64,000 nt of DNA from contig NW_006763295.1 of NCBI RefSeq assembly GCF_000218685.1, positions 2,368,882-2,432,881 of the forward strand, written 5' to 3'. This document shows, in pieces, positions 1 to 12,396 of this stretch; position 1 is the stretch's first letter; each line of letters starts with the position of its first letter. Position numbers and translations under genes: made by a program. Below the pieces are notes generated by a model. That model did no database searches. It was not told where the DNA came from and saw nothing but the letters and a program-made list of their open reading frames with translations. The stretch comes from Serpula lacrymans var. lacrymans S7.9. Its lineage: Eukaryota > Basidiomycota > Agaricomycetes > Boletales > Serpulaceae.

Positions 1-221
1 GTTTATTGAGAGCGTCGGCCCCGTCCTTGATGGTTGAGAGAGAGATATGCTAAAGATTTTAGCAGGGCTCGGATGGAAAATCAATAACCCTAACCTACGC
101 TACGCTTTAGGTGGCATTACCTAATAGTATCGTGGAAATGCAATACCAAAAATGGATCGGGTATACCATGGTGCTCTTGGATCCTTTTGCATCGAACGCT
201 GACTCGCAGTGATTTGACACA

Positions 222-1991
222 ATGTCAGATGATACCCACTCCCGTCTACAGGCTAACCACGATCAGCTGGTCTCCCAATATGAAGGCAACCTCGAGAATG
301 TATTAGCCCTCCAAGAAACCCTTATTCAGGATGTGCTTCCCCATGTGACCGACGAACTTCAAATGGGAGGCGAAACTGTCAACTGGGCAAAGGAATGGCT
401 ACAGGATACATGTGAATATCACGTATACATTGGAAAATGAACACCACTTACATTATCCAACCCTTTTTTTTTGGACCACCTAGCAACTATCTTCCGCCTG
501 TTAAGGGTAAGTGGTTTGAGCTCAAGCTCTCCTCTCCGCACTTACGTCTGCCGCTAAAGTCTCCACCCTCCACTTATCGCAGCGTCATAAGTTTACCCGT
601 TCGTTTGCTCTGGAGTCTGTCCGCACAATCCTTATATGGCGTGTCAAAAATCTCTTACCCCTTCTAAGTCGCCCATATACGAGAGTGCTGCGCTGTCTAC
701 CCCCTCCTGCGTCTGATCCCTTCGGCAGACCCATCGTCATAATAAAAGTGTCAGAGCTTCCGCTTGCATCCGAGGACTTAAAACCCACACTATGGCTCGC
801 TATCGAGCGTCTGCGGCTACATCTGAGATTTCTCAACGAATGTGATGCTCCATCGGCAAAAACGATTGCTCTACAGTGCATATTCTTAGTCGACCTTCAA
901 AATGTTTCCCTTCAGACATTCGTGCGTGCATAGAATTGAACTTTACCTATGACATTTTACTCGGCTAAGCTGAATGTTGTTGACAGAATGTTGACCTCGT
1001 GTCGTGGCTCATGCGAGATGTCATTCCACGGTATCCCGGTATGCTAGCTGCAGGTGGTTAAATCATTTTCCAACATCGAAGAAATGAAACTCACTATAGT
1101 GCTAGTGTTTATGCTCAATTACTCTTGGGCCCATGCAGGCATGTGGTCCATAGCAAGGTGGGTTTACGTGTCAACCATGGTTGTATACTAACGCGTCTAA
1201 CAAGAACATGACTTACTGTAGACGCGTCTTACCGGCCTCTGCTCTTTCTCGCGTGTTCTTCCCTACACGCGAATTACTTTGCGAGTATTGTTCGCTCACG
1301 TCACTTCCGCAAGGTAAGTTGTTTAATAACTCTATCAACAAAGTGAGTCTCAGTCAAGTTCAATTCAATGTAGAATATGGAGGGTCACTTCCTCCCATCG
1401 AAGACATCGACGATCCTCTACTGGGAGAATCATCATGGCCTCATGAGGCGCCACAACCGGCGCGGATCGCCGCCACCAGCATACTTTTACCTAATTCCAC
1501 AGCCGAGTCCACAGCTGCATTACATACCCAGACACCTGACCACACTCAAGCACAAGAATCATTGACCGACTCGAGATCCTCACCGCTCACTTCCATCTCT
1601 CCGATGTCGATTCTCAACCCTTTCTTCGGGTATCCCGTTTATACCCCGTCTACGCACTCCCAAGGCCCATCATCGGCTCACGCGCTTCGCCATGGGCGGC
1701 GCCGGAAACGGGACTTGCTACGCACTCTCATAGTGCTCTGGTGGCGACGATGGGGAACTCAGATGAGTGTTGTGTTATATGCCGTTGCCGCAATATTGGC
1801 GGTGCGGACTTGGGCACGGGGCCGAGTACCTTCTTTGCGCTTTGCGACAGGAATTGGACTTTCGCAACAACTTTGGATACGTGGACCTGGAGAATACATC
1901 GCGGGAATATGGTGATAAGCTGGCTCGGCGATGGATCGCGACTCAGAAGTCGGGCCCTTTTTGTGTGAAGGGATACTTCGGCGGATTGTGA
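222..1991 (+). CDS. CRAL-TRIO domain protein (Sec14-like lipid transfer), 8 exons
   Basis: Reading-frame-consistent splicing gives exons 222-411, 484-506, 583-921, 987-1038, 1100-1157, 1222-1313, 1374-1801 and 1851-1991, about 440 aa. Exon 2 is a 23-nt microexon. The start of the CRAL-TRIO part reads TIFRLLRRHKF, then DPFGRPIVIIK, then a FLVDLQNVS strand, RDVIPRYPG, YSWAHAGMW, SRVFFP and finally LPQEYGG; this is the order seen in fungal CRAL-TRIO proteins that bind and move phospholipids or other lipids between membranes. After the domain come an acidic linker (about 1374-1420), a Ser/Pro/Thr-rich stretch, a basic patch (RHGRRRKR) and a hydrophobic segment near 1750-1800 that may anchor it to a membrane. 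The last intron (1802-1850, GTGCGG...ACAG) is the least certain. ATG 222 is the first in-frame Met. The family is clear; the substrate is not. Confidence 0.85.
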
Positions 1992-2245
1992 CTAGCACGC
2001 GAATTCCTGTCATGAAGTGAGCAAGTCCAGATCTCCATGTCAACGGTCTAATCTATCGTGGACCAAATCAGCGTCACGTCGCACAAACCAAAAAGCGTAG
2101 TCATCTTGATATCACAACATCGAGGGTATCGAGATTTATTATCTATGAGTTTTTGTGTACAGATAATGCTACAAATTCAATGCCACAGTCCTGGCTAACA
2201 ATAAACGACTTCTCGTGTCGTAGTCATCGTAAAGTAAGAAAGCGT

Positions 2246-3611
2246 CTAGAGGAAATACTCGGGCAACTGTCATGCCGAACGATGGGTACACGGGAATGGG
2301 AAGGTGAGAATGAGTCATAGAAAAACAAAGTTACGATGCTTACCTTCCCACCCGCATTTTGAGCAGCTTGATGACTGGGACCATCGCGCTCGTTCTCCGG
2401 TGCTGCTTCGAATACGTTAAAGTACATACTCTCTCCAGGGCCCACCTCGAGAATACTGGCTGAGTTGCCACAGCGATAGCAATAATTCGGTGCAGACCAA
2501 ACTGTGGAAAGGTGCTTGTCAAACAGGGATGAATAACCTTCCATACATAGTTGATGGGCGCGCAGAATGTGGGACATGTTATTTGTTTCGAGAAATTTAT
2601 GTACGACTCCAGAGCCGAACGTGTATCCTGCGCCTCTGTGTGGCGAAAGTTGAGTAAATTTGGAGTGAACGAAGACACCGGTGGGAAGGGTGAGCAAACC
2701 TAGGAGATATTGCAAAGTCTTCTTTTTCTGGGTCAGGATCAGACCACACAAGGTCTGCCATTGGACCCTCATGGGGAATTTCTGGAAAAAATTCCATCGA
2801 CGACGGAGTGTGACCAAGGTATCAAAGGACAAACCTCGAAACCGATCTACGACTTTAATTTGGTCTATCGAGTGGATTGATGGCGATAGGCCTAGGAAGG
2901 AACGATTGCGTCAGATGAGGGGGACGAATCGAACGATGACTTACCGCCGTGAACACAGAATATTCGGTCGTCAATCACGACAGAGAGTGTCAGGAAATCG
3001 AACATGTCGGTGAAATATGTCCAAACATGCGACGAGCCATATTTGCGGACACACTCGGTGTAAAAGCCATATGTCTAAAGATAATTATGACATTTGTAAG
3101 AGCCATGACGACAACGTCATACGAGAGTAGACAAACTTGCGTAACCGCTCTTGACTCGTGATTACCCCGAATGAGCTGGACACGGTCAGGATACCGAAGC
3201 TTGAGACACGTAAGCAGCGAGATTGTCTCGACGCTGAAGAGGCCACGATCGACGTAGTCTCCTGGGAGTGGATACATATTAAAAACTTGAGCCTTCAATG
3301 GACATATGGGAGTAGAGTTCACCCAAGAACAGATAGTTTGTATGTGGCGCATAACCGCCTATTCGGAAGATCTCTATGAGGTCGTAGAACTGACTTGAAT
3401 GAATGATCAGCATAGGCCTGGGATGGAAGAAAGAACGTACTCACCCATGGATATCGCCCACCACGGTCACCGGTGCACTAACATGGACGACGTTGGACTC
3501 CCTCATCAGGACCTCCTTTGTCTTTTCACATATTTCGCGTAAGAGGGCCTCATGCAGCAGTTGTTTGCGGAGAAGTTGCTGGATACATGCATCTAGGTCG
3601 AAGGGAGCCAT
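2246..3611 (-). CDS. PPG1: Ser/Thr protein phosphatase of the PP2A family, Ppg1-like catalytic subunit
   Basis: Minus-strand gene starting at ATG 3611 ([14 protein letters not shown]). Metal-binding phosphatase motifs occur in order across exons: GDIHGQFYDL, GDYVDRG, RGNHESR, WSDPD and YCYRCGN. Exon 1 is 3611-3445; the last coding exon is 2266-2246 after a 77-bp intron (2267-2343) and encodes LPEYFL, the C-terminal tail whose last residues are carboxyl-methylated in PP2A-type enzymes. The stretches [39 protein letters not shown] and [11 protein letters not shown] fit Ppg1 (in yeast part of the Far/STRIPAK complex, regulating glycogen and mitophagy) better than PP2A, PP4 or PP6; the specific subfamily call is from memory of the yeast sequence. 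At least five introns. The cytosolic enzyme dephosphorylates phosphoserine and phosphothreonine. Confidence 0.85.
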
Positions 3612-4107
3612 GAGTCATATCCAGTCCAGCTCCATCGCTTCAGCCATCTCTGTCTGTTTGTCTCTGCTTGGTGCCGAGGTACAGTGCAAAGGGTCCACTT
3701 GGCACTTTGGCGAAAAAGTGACATTAACCCATTCCACCACAGTCTAGTGCTGACAGACATCAAAAGAACAAAATACGCGAACATTACGGATCACTCACAA
3801 CGGTGAGCTCTCATGTTAGAGTTAAGTTCAGGACGAACTCCTTATGATGCATTTGACACCAGGATCCTTCATCTGTCCAGTATCATATGGACACGTGCGC
3901 TCCGGTGAATTCTTGGCTCGCATCCGGTAGAAAGTACGACAAGCTCCACTATTAGGTACGACGCTCCTCTCTGGTAGAGATACAGCGAACTTGAATGAAG
4001 GAAGCCATCTTAAAAATTTTTAATGGTGACTGCGACAGTCCGATGCAACACTGTCCCTGAATGTAAGGGATCAATTCGATTGCAAGGAACTGGCTAGACT
4101 CGATCAG
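3612..4107. other. Intergenic: upstream region of the phosphatase gene
   Basis: About 500 bp between the phosphatase start codon and the proposed end of the next minus-strand gene. No convincing reading frame on either strand. It should hold the promoter of the phosphatase gene and the 3' end of its upstream neighbour. Confidence 0.5.
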
Positions 4108-4966
4108 TTACAAGGTGTCGTACTGGCCTGCGTTACCGCCGATTGATAAGAAACCTTCTCCGCTGACCTCCGGATATACATGCTGCTAGTTCAGCCTTGA
4201 CCTGGATACGCAGATTCGCCGAGTCGAACATGTCAGCTGGTCTAACCGACTGAGAGCCCATCTCTGCAACCGTGTAAGTTTCGATGATCACATTTGATTA
4301 TCGGGGGTCTGCGGTCGGTCCCGAGTCCATGAAGGGATAGGCAAGGTTGCAGGAAATCGTCATGGTGGCTTCTCGTTATAATGATCCGTTAAGCGCACCG
4401 ATGAATAGGGCAACCAAGGCCAATAAGGCCCAGGTTCTCGTTTCATGGCCCTGGTATCTATCGGCACTATGCACTCCGAGTCCAAAACTCTGTTATCCAG
4501 CGCTCAAAGGCAAATCCTCCAACAGGCGGTAGCGCCACAGAACAAGAGGCGCCACTTGATCATCTTTTGGTGACCGGTTTTCCAGCCTGTAGATTTCCTC
4601 ATCATAGTCATCCGGACATGACATCGTCCGACTCATGGAGAACCGTTGACAGTCATGTACCGGTATGTGTTAATTGTGTAGTAATGTCCAGTGCAAGCAA
4701 GGTTCTGTCGATATTTACTCGTAACGTTCCCTCTCTTCGAGACTCCCTTTTTCAGCTGACCGTCTGCAGAAGAGTGTGTTGTCCAGAAAATGGACTCGTC
4801 TTGGACATATACATACGTCTTCTTCGCAACTTGTTCACCGGGTTGTGCTGTTACTAGTTAAGGTACACCAGTTGGAGAAAAGAATACTGCGACGGCGAAC
4901 CTCCGCTTGTTACATTGTTACAGTTACTTACTTCGCCATGTCAGTATTTTCATTTATCTCCTTCAT
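4108..4966 (-). CDS. Unidentified spliced gene, possibly a membrane protein
   Basis: I do not recognise this protein. On the minus strand a short first exon starts at ATG 4966 (MKEINENTDMA) and ends at a consensus GTAAGT donor near 4932. A long open exon follows from an acceptor near 4847, including VYVQDESIFWTTHSS and RQNLACTGHYYTINTYR. Further open stretches read ENRSPKDDQVAPLVLWRYRL (about 4580-4515), then HETRTWALLALVALFIGAL (about 4450-4390, a likely transmembrane helix) and RPADMFDSANLRIQVKAEL (about 4250-4170). A last small exon could end in QYDTL at 4108. Exon joins inside the gene are only partly resolved. The pattern (consensus donor, successive open exons in one direction, a hydrophobic helix) supports a real gene; transcript data would be needed for the structure. 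Confidence 0.5.
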
Positions 4967-5824
4967 CTGTAGGCTAGAGTAACGTTAGCTATTGTAGGGG
5001 CACTTTCAGCCTATTGGACCTTTCCGCATAACGTTAGATGAAAGTGTATCCAGGTGTGATGCATACTGATACCAGTACGACGGTTGCTTCGGAGGTGCAT
5101 AAATACACCACCCTGCCGTGCGCCGAATTGAAACAAAACCGAGATTAAACTATTACTGATATATACGTCTTTACGAGAACAGGGGCCGATCTACTTTCAG
5201 GAACTTTTTTTCCCGGTACCACTGACATCAACTGTATCTGCAACCCAGCGATCTCCTGCCGTTATCGCATTCAGACATACAGACTCCTGCGCTCTAACCG
5301 CACAGCTTCCTCCTGCATCCATTTGCAGCACCCGGACCCTCTCCACGCTTCACCTCGTACCATTTTCCATACCCGCTCCACTCGCCACCGAACCAGAAAT
5401 GTTCACATTGGGTTTACGGCCATACCTCCTGAGTACGTACATATGACAAGCTCTACGGAGACTGTTGCCCCGGGACAAGGTCGTCATAATGTGGACAAAC
5501 CGGACACCAATATCGAAGTTTCATTCCGGTTAGATGAGACCACAACACATCCCTGGGACGTTCCTCGGCCTTTCCGCATTTATGGAAATCCAATCCAATG
5601 GGTTCTGGGGTGCCGGAACCATAATGTCAGATAGCACATCCCGTGTTTACTACTACTCAGAGGTAATGATTTAGTAACATTTTTTTCATTAAGGTACGTT
5701 GCTAGGCCGGGAATGACAGGCGAGCTTTCAAGAGAATGGCAAAGTCGATATAAAGGCCACTGGAACTACATTGGACCTGCAGACCCCCAAGCAACACATT
5801 CCATCCTCCTTCTACTTCTTCGAA
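4967..5824. other. Divergent intergenic region
   Basis: Lies between a minus-strand gene to the left and the zinc-finger gene to the right, so it probably carries both promoters. A plus-strand open stretch (5443-5634, starting MTSSTETVAPGQG) is present but matches nothing I know. The last 60 bp before the zinc-finger start are C/T-rich, as in many fungal 5' UTRs. Confidence 0.4.
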
Positions 5825-6733
5825 ATGCATCCCTCTGCTTCCAACAGTCAAAGGCAACAACCTCACCTTCAACAGTCTTCCCAACCTTCTCGTCAATCCC
5901 ACTCGCAGCACAGTGGGTATCCTCAACAGCAGAGTCAGGCTGCTTATCCTCAGAGCGCGCGTCAGCACCCTCAGGAAGCACCTGCCTATTGTGCACATGC
6001 ACCAACTCCCACTGGAGCATATCCAGGTAGGTCCATCTTCTATTCTTTTCTTGAAAGCCGATCTCATTGTGCATTCTAAGGCACACAGGCTAACGAGATG
6101 CTGCGTCCGCTTCCATTCGCCAATTATGCACAACATGGAGCATCCTTGACAGGGAATACGCACGGAGGCTATTTCGCCCCAAGCGAAGGAGCGCATGGTG
6201 AAACGACCACCACGGGGTATCCTCAACCGTTTTACCCCAGTCATTCCAATTCTTCACACCACCCCAACTCCTCTCAGATCCAAGCTAGCACTCATAGCAT
6301 TCATCCTCCTGTCCAATCTTCGCAGTTCATACCCACGCCATCGCAGACCTACCAAGAAACCAGCTCGACAACTACTCGTCGCGCGCGAACTGGTACTGAA
6401 CCGTACCCCCCTCCTGCTCATTTGCATCATCCCCAAGCTGGTCACCCGGGACCTACATCGTACCACTCGCAGGCCAATACTGGCAGACCAGTACACAGTC
6501 CTTCCTCTTCGGCTGGGAGTGCGGCTGGAGGGGAACGTTTCCCATGCAGCCAGTGTGACAGGACTTTCACTCGGCTTCATGATAAAAAGAGACATTTCGA
6601 CACCATCCATGCAGCTAATCCCCCTACCCACCGCTGCCGTCACTGCGCCCGCGAGTTTAGTCGCACAGACTCGCTCAAACGACACATAGACAACGGCTGC
6701 GATGTCATGCCGTCCATAACTGAATCTCGCTAA
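5825..6733 (+). CDS. C2H2 zinc-finger protein, putative transcription factor
   Basis: Two exons, 5825-6026 and 6081-6733, joined by a 54-bp intron that keeps the frame (GTAGGT donor, CTAAG acceptor), giving 284 aa. The first 220 residues are a low-complexity Gln/Ser/His/Pro/Tyr-rich region without clear structure. The C-terminus has two adjacent fingers: FPCSQCDRTFTRLHDKKRH followed by DTIH (C2H2), and HRCRHCAREFSRTDSLKRH followed by C (C2HC form, last His replaced by Cys). This layout (disordered N-terminus, two C-terminal fingers) is typical of fungal DNA-binding regulators in the nucleus. An alternative acceptor 8 bp downstream breaks the frame, so 6080 is preferred. ATG 5825 is the first Met in the frame. 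The target genes cannot be told from sequence. Confidence 0.8.
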
Positions 6734-8488
6734 CCTCGCATTTCTTTTTTTCTTGCCGTTCGGATCTCGTAGACGATGGTCTTGGACATTCTATTTTATC
6801 TTTCCCCTTATACACGCTATCTGCCGCCTTGAGTCCATGGCTTTTAGATGTAAGCATTACGAATATGACTTACTGTAGATTTGAACCCTAGCTCAGAGAG
6901 CCGTATGTATCTCCCTGTATTTTGTGCCTGCACTGGACTCGGATGGATCTAACAAATGCCTCGTGTGGATTGTCTGCTGTACTATAACATAAATAAAGTT
7001 TCTTGTCATGACTCACGGAAGTGTTGTATCACGAACTTACTGCTAAAAACGTCAAACGCTAGAGCATGACACAACTAGATGTTAATGGTCTGTCCCGCGG
7101 AGTTCCTGGTGTCGCACATCGCGGCATCCAAAAACTTTTGCGACAGCTGAGATCAAGGCGAAGCCAAAGAGGCCTACCAAAGTGTCCTCCGTCGACCCAC
7201 GGCGTCACGGTTGAATCGGCCCATCACTCAATCGCAATCATGATGGTAATCAGTCCTAGACGAAGGAAGTCCATATAGCATGCGTTGTGTTAACAAAATC
7301 AGCTTAACTTCGGAACACGAAGGCGACATATTCACATGGCCTCCGCTTTAGTCCTAGCACTGGCTGGAGCTGGACAATAGCGCGCGGGGGCACAGACCTG
7401 CGACTCGCGCACATTTGATCATCATCATTTGCAACGATGTGGGTCGAGATAGCGCCCAGGCTGCGGTGCTCTCAAGAGGAAATGGAGCTACTTGACACAA
7501 TATCCGGTTTCACAGGCTTCAAAGTTGTGGTTGGGTCCTGCGCGTCCCCACATTTGTCAGTTTTTGACGTATTGACGTCTTCGACTGCAACCAAGGTTAA
7601 ATAGACAGCCAATTCTAGAATGCTTACAGTCATTCCCACACGATGATGCGCATTGGGCTCCGCGACATACTTCAAAATGCTTTGAAGGGGTTTGAATGTG
7701 CGAAAAGAGCGCCAATGATAGTGATATATGTTACTTTTGTCATTGTGGTACCATCGTTGCGGAACACTTCCTTGGTAGCGAAAGCCCGAAAAATTACTGT
7801 GCCTATCAGATCGCACTAGTCAAGGAGGGCAATATCATCACATTCCCATTTGCGATCATAAAATACATACACGGATATGAATTAGACTTGGGAACTGGAC
7901 CCTGTGCTAACAACCAGAGACTCGTGGCAGACTCATTAGCCTAGAGCACCACGATAGGAGCATTTGATTCCGTGTTCGCTGCCATGGGGCTTTGTCAAAT
8001 CAGAAACTTCAAAATATCCCGATATGTGCGGTGCGGACAACGCAGCATGCTTCCAACTGATTCCGTAAAGCTTTCGGAAGAGAAGTCCTCGGGACACAAG
8101 AATAGAGGCGCTAGTTTCTGTGGGTGTGGATGCTGTGGTGCTATTCAAACAGAAAGTTAAGTTCAGCTGTTTACTTCTGAGAACAGTCAAATGAAAATGA
8201 TATGATACATACGGATAATATTCAATTTTCTGTAGTCACATGCAATCCGTTGTCATGCTCAAAGCGTTGTGTCCTATACTCAATGAGCAGGAAACAATCA
8301 TATCGTTATTAGTGCAGGAACAAACTCAACACGGTTAGATAGATGCAGCTCAGTGCGAAGTGTGATTACAGCCTGTGCGCATGCTGCACGGCGGACGTAA
8401 CTCGAAATGCGATATAAAACTTGGGAAGTCACGAAAGCGTAGTGACCAATCCCCATGAGTCGATTTAGAATTACGAGGCAAAAATCGC
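6734..8488. other. Intergenic or unidentified region
   Basis: After the zinc-finger stop the sequence is AT-richer with a possible poly(A) region near 6990 (aataaag). Minus-strand open stretches at 7472-7816 and 7936-8190 look partly protein-like (for example KLYGISWKHAALSAPHISGY), and a GTATGT donor lies near 8213, but I could not join them into a recognisable protein. I see no named gene here. Confidence 0.35.
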
Positions 8489-9631
8489 TCAGTCTTGATC
8501 TCCATTGGCGCTGTCATCAGACTCGTCACTATCACCCTCCGCATCGCTACCCTGTTCTATCAAACCCTCGATCTTTACGTCTGCACCAGCGTTCCCCGCG
8601 TCTTCACCCTCTTCCTCTTCCTTTTCCTTCCGCTTCTTATTTATCTTGTCCATCACTTTGTCTGCTCTATTGAATATGCCTCCTGTGGGAGCGCCACAAG
8701 CCAAACACTTCGGAGTTTTCGCGAACCTTTTGATAGCGCAGGCCGAGCAGAAATAATGACCACATCGGGTGACGATTGGCTCGGTATAGTGCTTTCGACA
8801 TATTAGGCAAGCAAAAGGGATGTCCTCGTCGTCAGAGTCGGAGTCGGATACGTCCTCAACATTCTTCTTAGGATTGGCGGCTAAATTATCCAATTGCCAG
8901 CCTGCTAAATCTGTGGGATCATATATGAATAAATTATTTTACAAGTGTAATTGACATGACCCACATGTGCCCCGATCATGCAGGAATTTACAAGTATCTC
9001 CAAAACCGCAGTAGCCAGTTTCTGTGGAGAGATAAAAGTGTTAGCGTATCATCGCATACGAATGCGAAAAACAACGGAGCTTACCCTTATAATCCTTACA
9101 AACGTCTGGTTGATAGTCGACGATAGTTACAGTACGAATAGTATTGGTGCTCCGTTGTGGGCCTACACGCATAGCTTTTGGGACTTCTTGGTTTTTCTTG
9201 ATATGGCTCCGGTAAGCCTTCTGTCCCCTGTAAAGCCCGTCGTCAGGAATATCCTCGTCCTCGTCCCCCTTTTCGGCCTTTTCTTTCCTTTGTCGTTTCG
9301 CGAGAAGCTCAGCTGCCTCGTCTCCTGCCAAAATGTCTAAAGCGGCATTAACATGCGACCCAGAAGCAGTCCACTTGATATCTGGACCCTCTCTTTCTGG
9401 GACATCTTGATCGTCGATTTCATGTCTTTGAGACGATGTACGTTTGGTTCCAGCGCTGAGAAGGTTGCCGTTGGCTTTTCGAGAAGGCAAGACGACTTCT
9501 GATTTTGAGGAAGACGAAACGGGGACATTCAACGGGGCTGGTGGAGGCGATGTGGCTCTGAGGCGAGATGTAGTGGGTCTTGACTTTCCCTTCTTGAAGA
9601 ATGGCACTATGACTTCGCCTGTCGAAGCCAT
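8489..9631 (-). CDS. CWC24: Pre-mRNA splicing factor Cwc24/RNF113-like (CCCH zinc finger plus RING)
   Basis: Three exons on the minus strand, 9631-9085, 9021-8965 and 8910-8489, with introns of 63 and 54 bp; 341 aa. The N-terminal 150 residues are charged and disordered. A CCCH finger with C-x8-C-x5-C-x3-H spacing spans the first splice junction (VCKDYK, then [15 protein letters not shown]). It is followed by [12 protein letters not shown], a family signature, and by a C3HC4 RING finger ([20 protein letters not shown] to CLAC). The C-terminus is acidic. This CCCH-RING pairing defines the RNF113A/Cwc24 family, which joins the spliceosome around the first catalytic step and sits near the 5' splice site; the RING may act as a ubiquitin ligase. 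ATG 9631 opens [14 protein letters not shown], as expected for the family. Confidence 0.92.
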
Positions 9632-11094
9632 GTTGGTGGTCGAATACTAGTAACTAGCAATTAGCCTGGTGAATGTCTGCTTAGTAACTCGGCTGATCCC
9701 GGCCCATGATCGACTAGAACCAATATTCTGGTCAGCACTAGTGACTAGTCGACTAGCCTGAGTGGCAGTACGAACGTTCGAGATTAAAATCTACAAAGGG
9801 GAGGCTTTAACGATATCAAACCTGCCTTTTGTCTCAACGATAAGTCACGGCAGCTCCTTTCACCTCAATCCAGGTTTTCAAAGCCTTTTCGTGTCACTCG
9901 CCCTTTGCTCATACATTTCTAATATGGCCTGGTGGATCACCGTTGCCGACGTCAGCTTGTTGGGTCTCACTGCAGCTCGATGTCATACTACTAGTACACA
10001 TAAAACACCAGGCGGTTTTTCAAGCTCCAAATTCGCTGTGGATCAGTTGTTCATCCTTTTACCACGATGAGCTTCCGGCGTACATCCCGGAGTCAAATTG
10101 CCTAAAAATCATTCGCTGGAACAACGAGCCATAAGGTTCTCATGTTTTGCGATATCCTTCAAAGTTTGTACGTATTTCCCTCATTGACGGCATTATTCAC
10201 ATTCTTCTAGCCTTGTATTCGGTTTCTCTAATGCCACTGTCCTTGTAAGTACAGGGGCCAATTTATTCTAGCTAAAGTGCTATTTACCAGCATTCTTTTC
10301 CGCACAGGACTGATTGGAAATTGTTTATCTTTGATGAAGCTACCTTCAAGGCTCAGACATTGTCTCCAATGCTGCTAGAAGCCTGTCAGGTATATTACGA
10401 CCCGGTCACCCATGGCCATCACCTACATCACACGTAGGCCTTCCCCTATACGTCTATATTCCACATCATGATTGCTGTTATGGCGGGTCGCTTCCCAGCG
10501 CTGCGGCTGGGTGCTTACAATTTGACAGTAGTCAGGTTCACCATTTCTTCGCCTTACCTAGAACCCGTTCAAGTCTGCGCTTTTGTGGTCCGATCACCCA
10601 GCCTTAAACAGCTGCTCAATGGGTTCTCTTTGGGAACCCATCATTGAAGCTAGTGAAGCTACCCTCCAATTGGATGTGGTATAGTTGGGCAGTACACAGA
10701 CCATATGCTGATACTGATCATTTACGACGTAAACTCGTTTACAGGAGCTTTAGCGGTCCTTGGTTTTTTTTGGGTCAACCGTGACTAGTTGACAGCAGTA
10801 ATCACGGAGGGCATCATAGGCCAATGACAATACGAGATCGAGGCGGACAGAAGAACAATTTGGGCAATATCCCTACGTGCGTTACAAACCTTATTTTCGA
10901 ATCCACTGGGAAATTACCGGGACTCTGCTTAACGCCAACGAGGCTGTTACAGAAAACATAATCAGGAACCCCTTATTTCCTCTTACAACCCGCAATAGAT
11001 CGATGACGAATCCGATGAATAACTTCAAGGAGGAAATCCCCCTTTAGAAGAACGGTCGTCAAGAATTTTCGCCATAGTGTCCATGGCAATCAAC
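9632..11094. other. Intergenic region with a possible small gene fragment
   Basis: Upstream of the CWC24 gene. On the plus strand a Met-led open stretch begins at 9924, and possible short exons follow near 10205-10240 and 10310-10390 (the latter reads TDWKLFIFDEATFKAQTLSP), with GTAAGT and CACAG splice-like sites. I could not assemble a recognisable protein, so no CDS is called. Nothing is visible in 10400-11090. Confidence 0.35.
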
Positions 11095-12396
11095 TTACTT
11101 TGTGAGCATCGCCGTACGAGCATTCACCAGACCATATACGCCCTCTCGGAGCTCCTCCTTATCCAGCCTGAATACTGGTCCATCATCGGGTAAAAGAAGA
11201 GGAGATCCACTTGTGTTCATATCTGGATCTGTAGCCGCGTAAAAGAAAGCCCCTGCGATGCGATCAACAGGCGTCAAAGGGATTCCAGCGATTGCTAACC
11301 GCATGATGGTTGGGACGATAGCGGTATCTGTTTCCAGGCGGATCAATGCTGTACTGCATGTCGCAGTGTATATGGTGGTTACCTGCGAACCATGGATGTA
11401 TGGCATTTGTACGGATGCCGTCGAGAGCCAAAATGGGATCAAGGGAACGCATAACGCCAAGGACTCCGTGTTTGGCTGCAGAGTACATTGTCCCACCTGG
11501 GATGGCTTGCCACGACGCTATTTTTTTTTATTTACGCGATGAGTGGCATCTCATCAATCATATAATCTGGAACCGTGAAAAACCAAGACGTACACATCGA
11601 CGCCATGAAAATTATAGCCTTGAGAGAACCGGGTACACTACCAACCTTTAGATAATAAAGTGCCAAGTGTGCAGCTAGAGGGATGTATCGTCAATACTAT
11701 TTGATGTAACCGTGACAGTGGTTGAGTGTTCACTGTATAAAGCGCCTAGCAAGTTCACCTCGAGGGTGGTAGTCTTTGGTTTAATGGGCTTGCCGTTTTT
11801 GAATTCCACTCTATTGAATATTCCCATCTCAGTGACACCCGCATTTGGGATCTTGGTAATAAATTGGTTGTTGTTCGCGTGCAATATTTATTAGGTTAGT
11901 GCGTGCTTACCACGACATCTACAGCCCCGTACGTGTTCATGGCTAACTCAAACAGAGATACTTGGTCGTCCCAATTGAGAACGTCGCAGCGCTGCGACAC
12001 TGCCTCTCTATAAGGAGCAAAAAAATAATCTGTCAGTAATACTTCACAAGGTATATATCGTTTGTCGTACGTACCCTCCAGCTTTAATCGATTCCGCTAC
12101 AGTCGCCCCTGCGCCATCGACGTCTAGGTCTCCAATTACGATTTTTGCCCTGTTCTAGACTGAGACCTGATGTGGTGTGCTTAGAATGCAGGACTTTCGA
12201 AACACACCCGTATTTCGCAAAAACCTGAGCTGTCCGCTTGCCGATGCCGTTTGCAGCTCCTGATGTAGTAATATAGTGATGAGTTAGTTCAAGTTGGTGA
12301 ACATCAATATGCATGTGTTTCACCTGTTATGACAACGACTTTTCCTTTAATACGCTCAGCGTACGTGAAGAGTTCCTCGTCGGAGATCGTTGACAT
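11095..12396 (-). CDS. Short-chain dehydrogenase/reductase (SDR family)
   Basis: Minus-strand gene starting at ATG 12396 (MSTISDEELFTYAERIKGK, leading to a VVVIT strand). The NAD(P)-binding glycine motif follows over an intron (GAANGIGKRTAQVFAKYG, pattern G-x3-G-x-G). Downstream exons carry the NAG motif (PNAGVTEMGIF), the LEVNLLGALY strand and the catalytic Tyr-x3-Lys motif (YSAAKHGVLGVMRSLDP), then IRTNAIHPWFAG and the C-terminal PVDRIAGAFFYAATD region. These are the conserved parts of classical SDR oxidoreductases, soluble Rossmann-fold enzymes that oxidise or reduce alcohols and ketones; the substrate is unknown. The reading frame ends with TAA at 11095-11097, but that TAA lies in a GTAAGT donor-like string, so a further 3' exon is possible. 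At least five short introns. Confidence 0.85.

Noticed and set aside
1378..1565. Alternative plus-strand frames inside the CRAL-TRIO gene
   Set aside because: Explained by the spliced gene; they have no conserved features and overlap its coding exons.
7984..8200. Minus-strand start reading MAANTESNAPIVVL, like an actin-related protein N-terminus
   Set aside because: The following DNA has no DNGTG or other actin-family motif in any frame, so the resemblance is a short chance match.
9924..10390. Plus-strand gene made of small exons
   Set aside because: Joins between the open pieces run into stops in the phases I tried, and no family motif appears.
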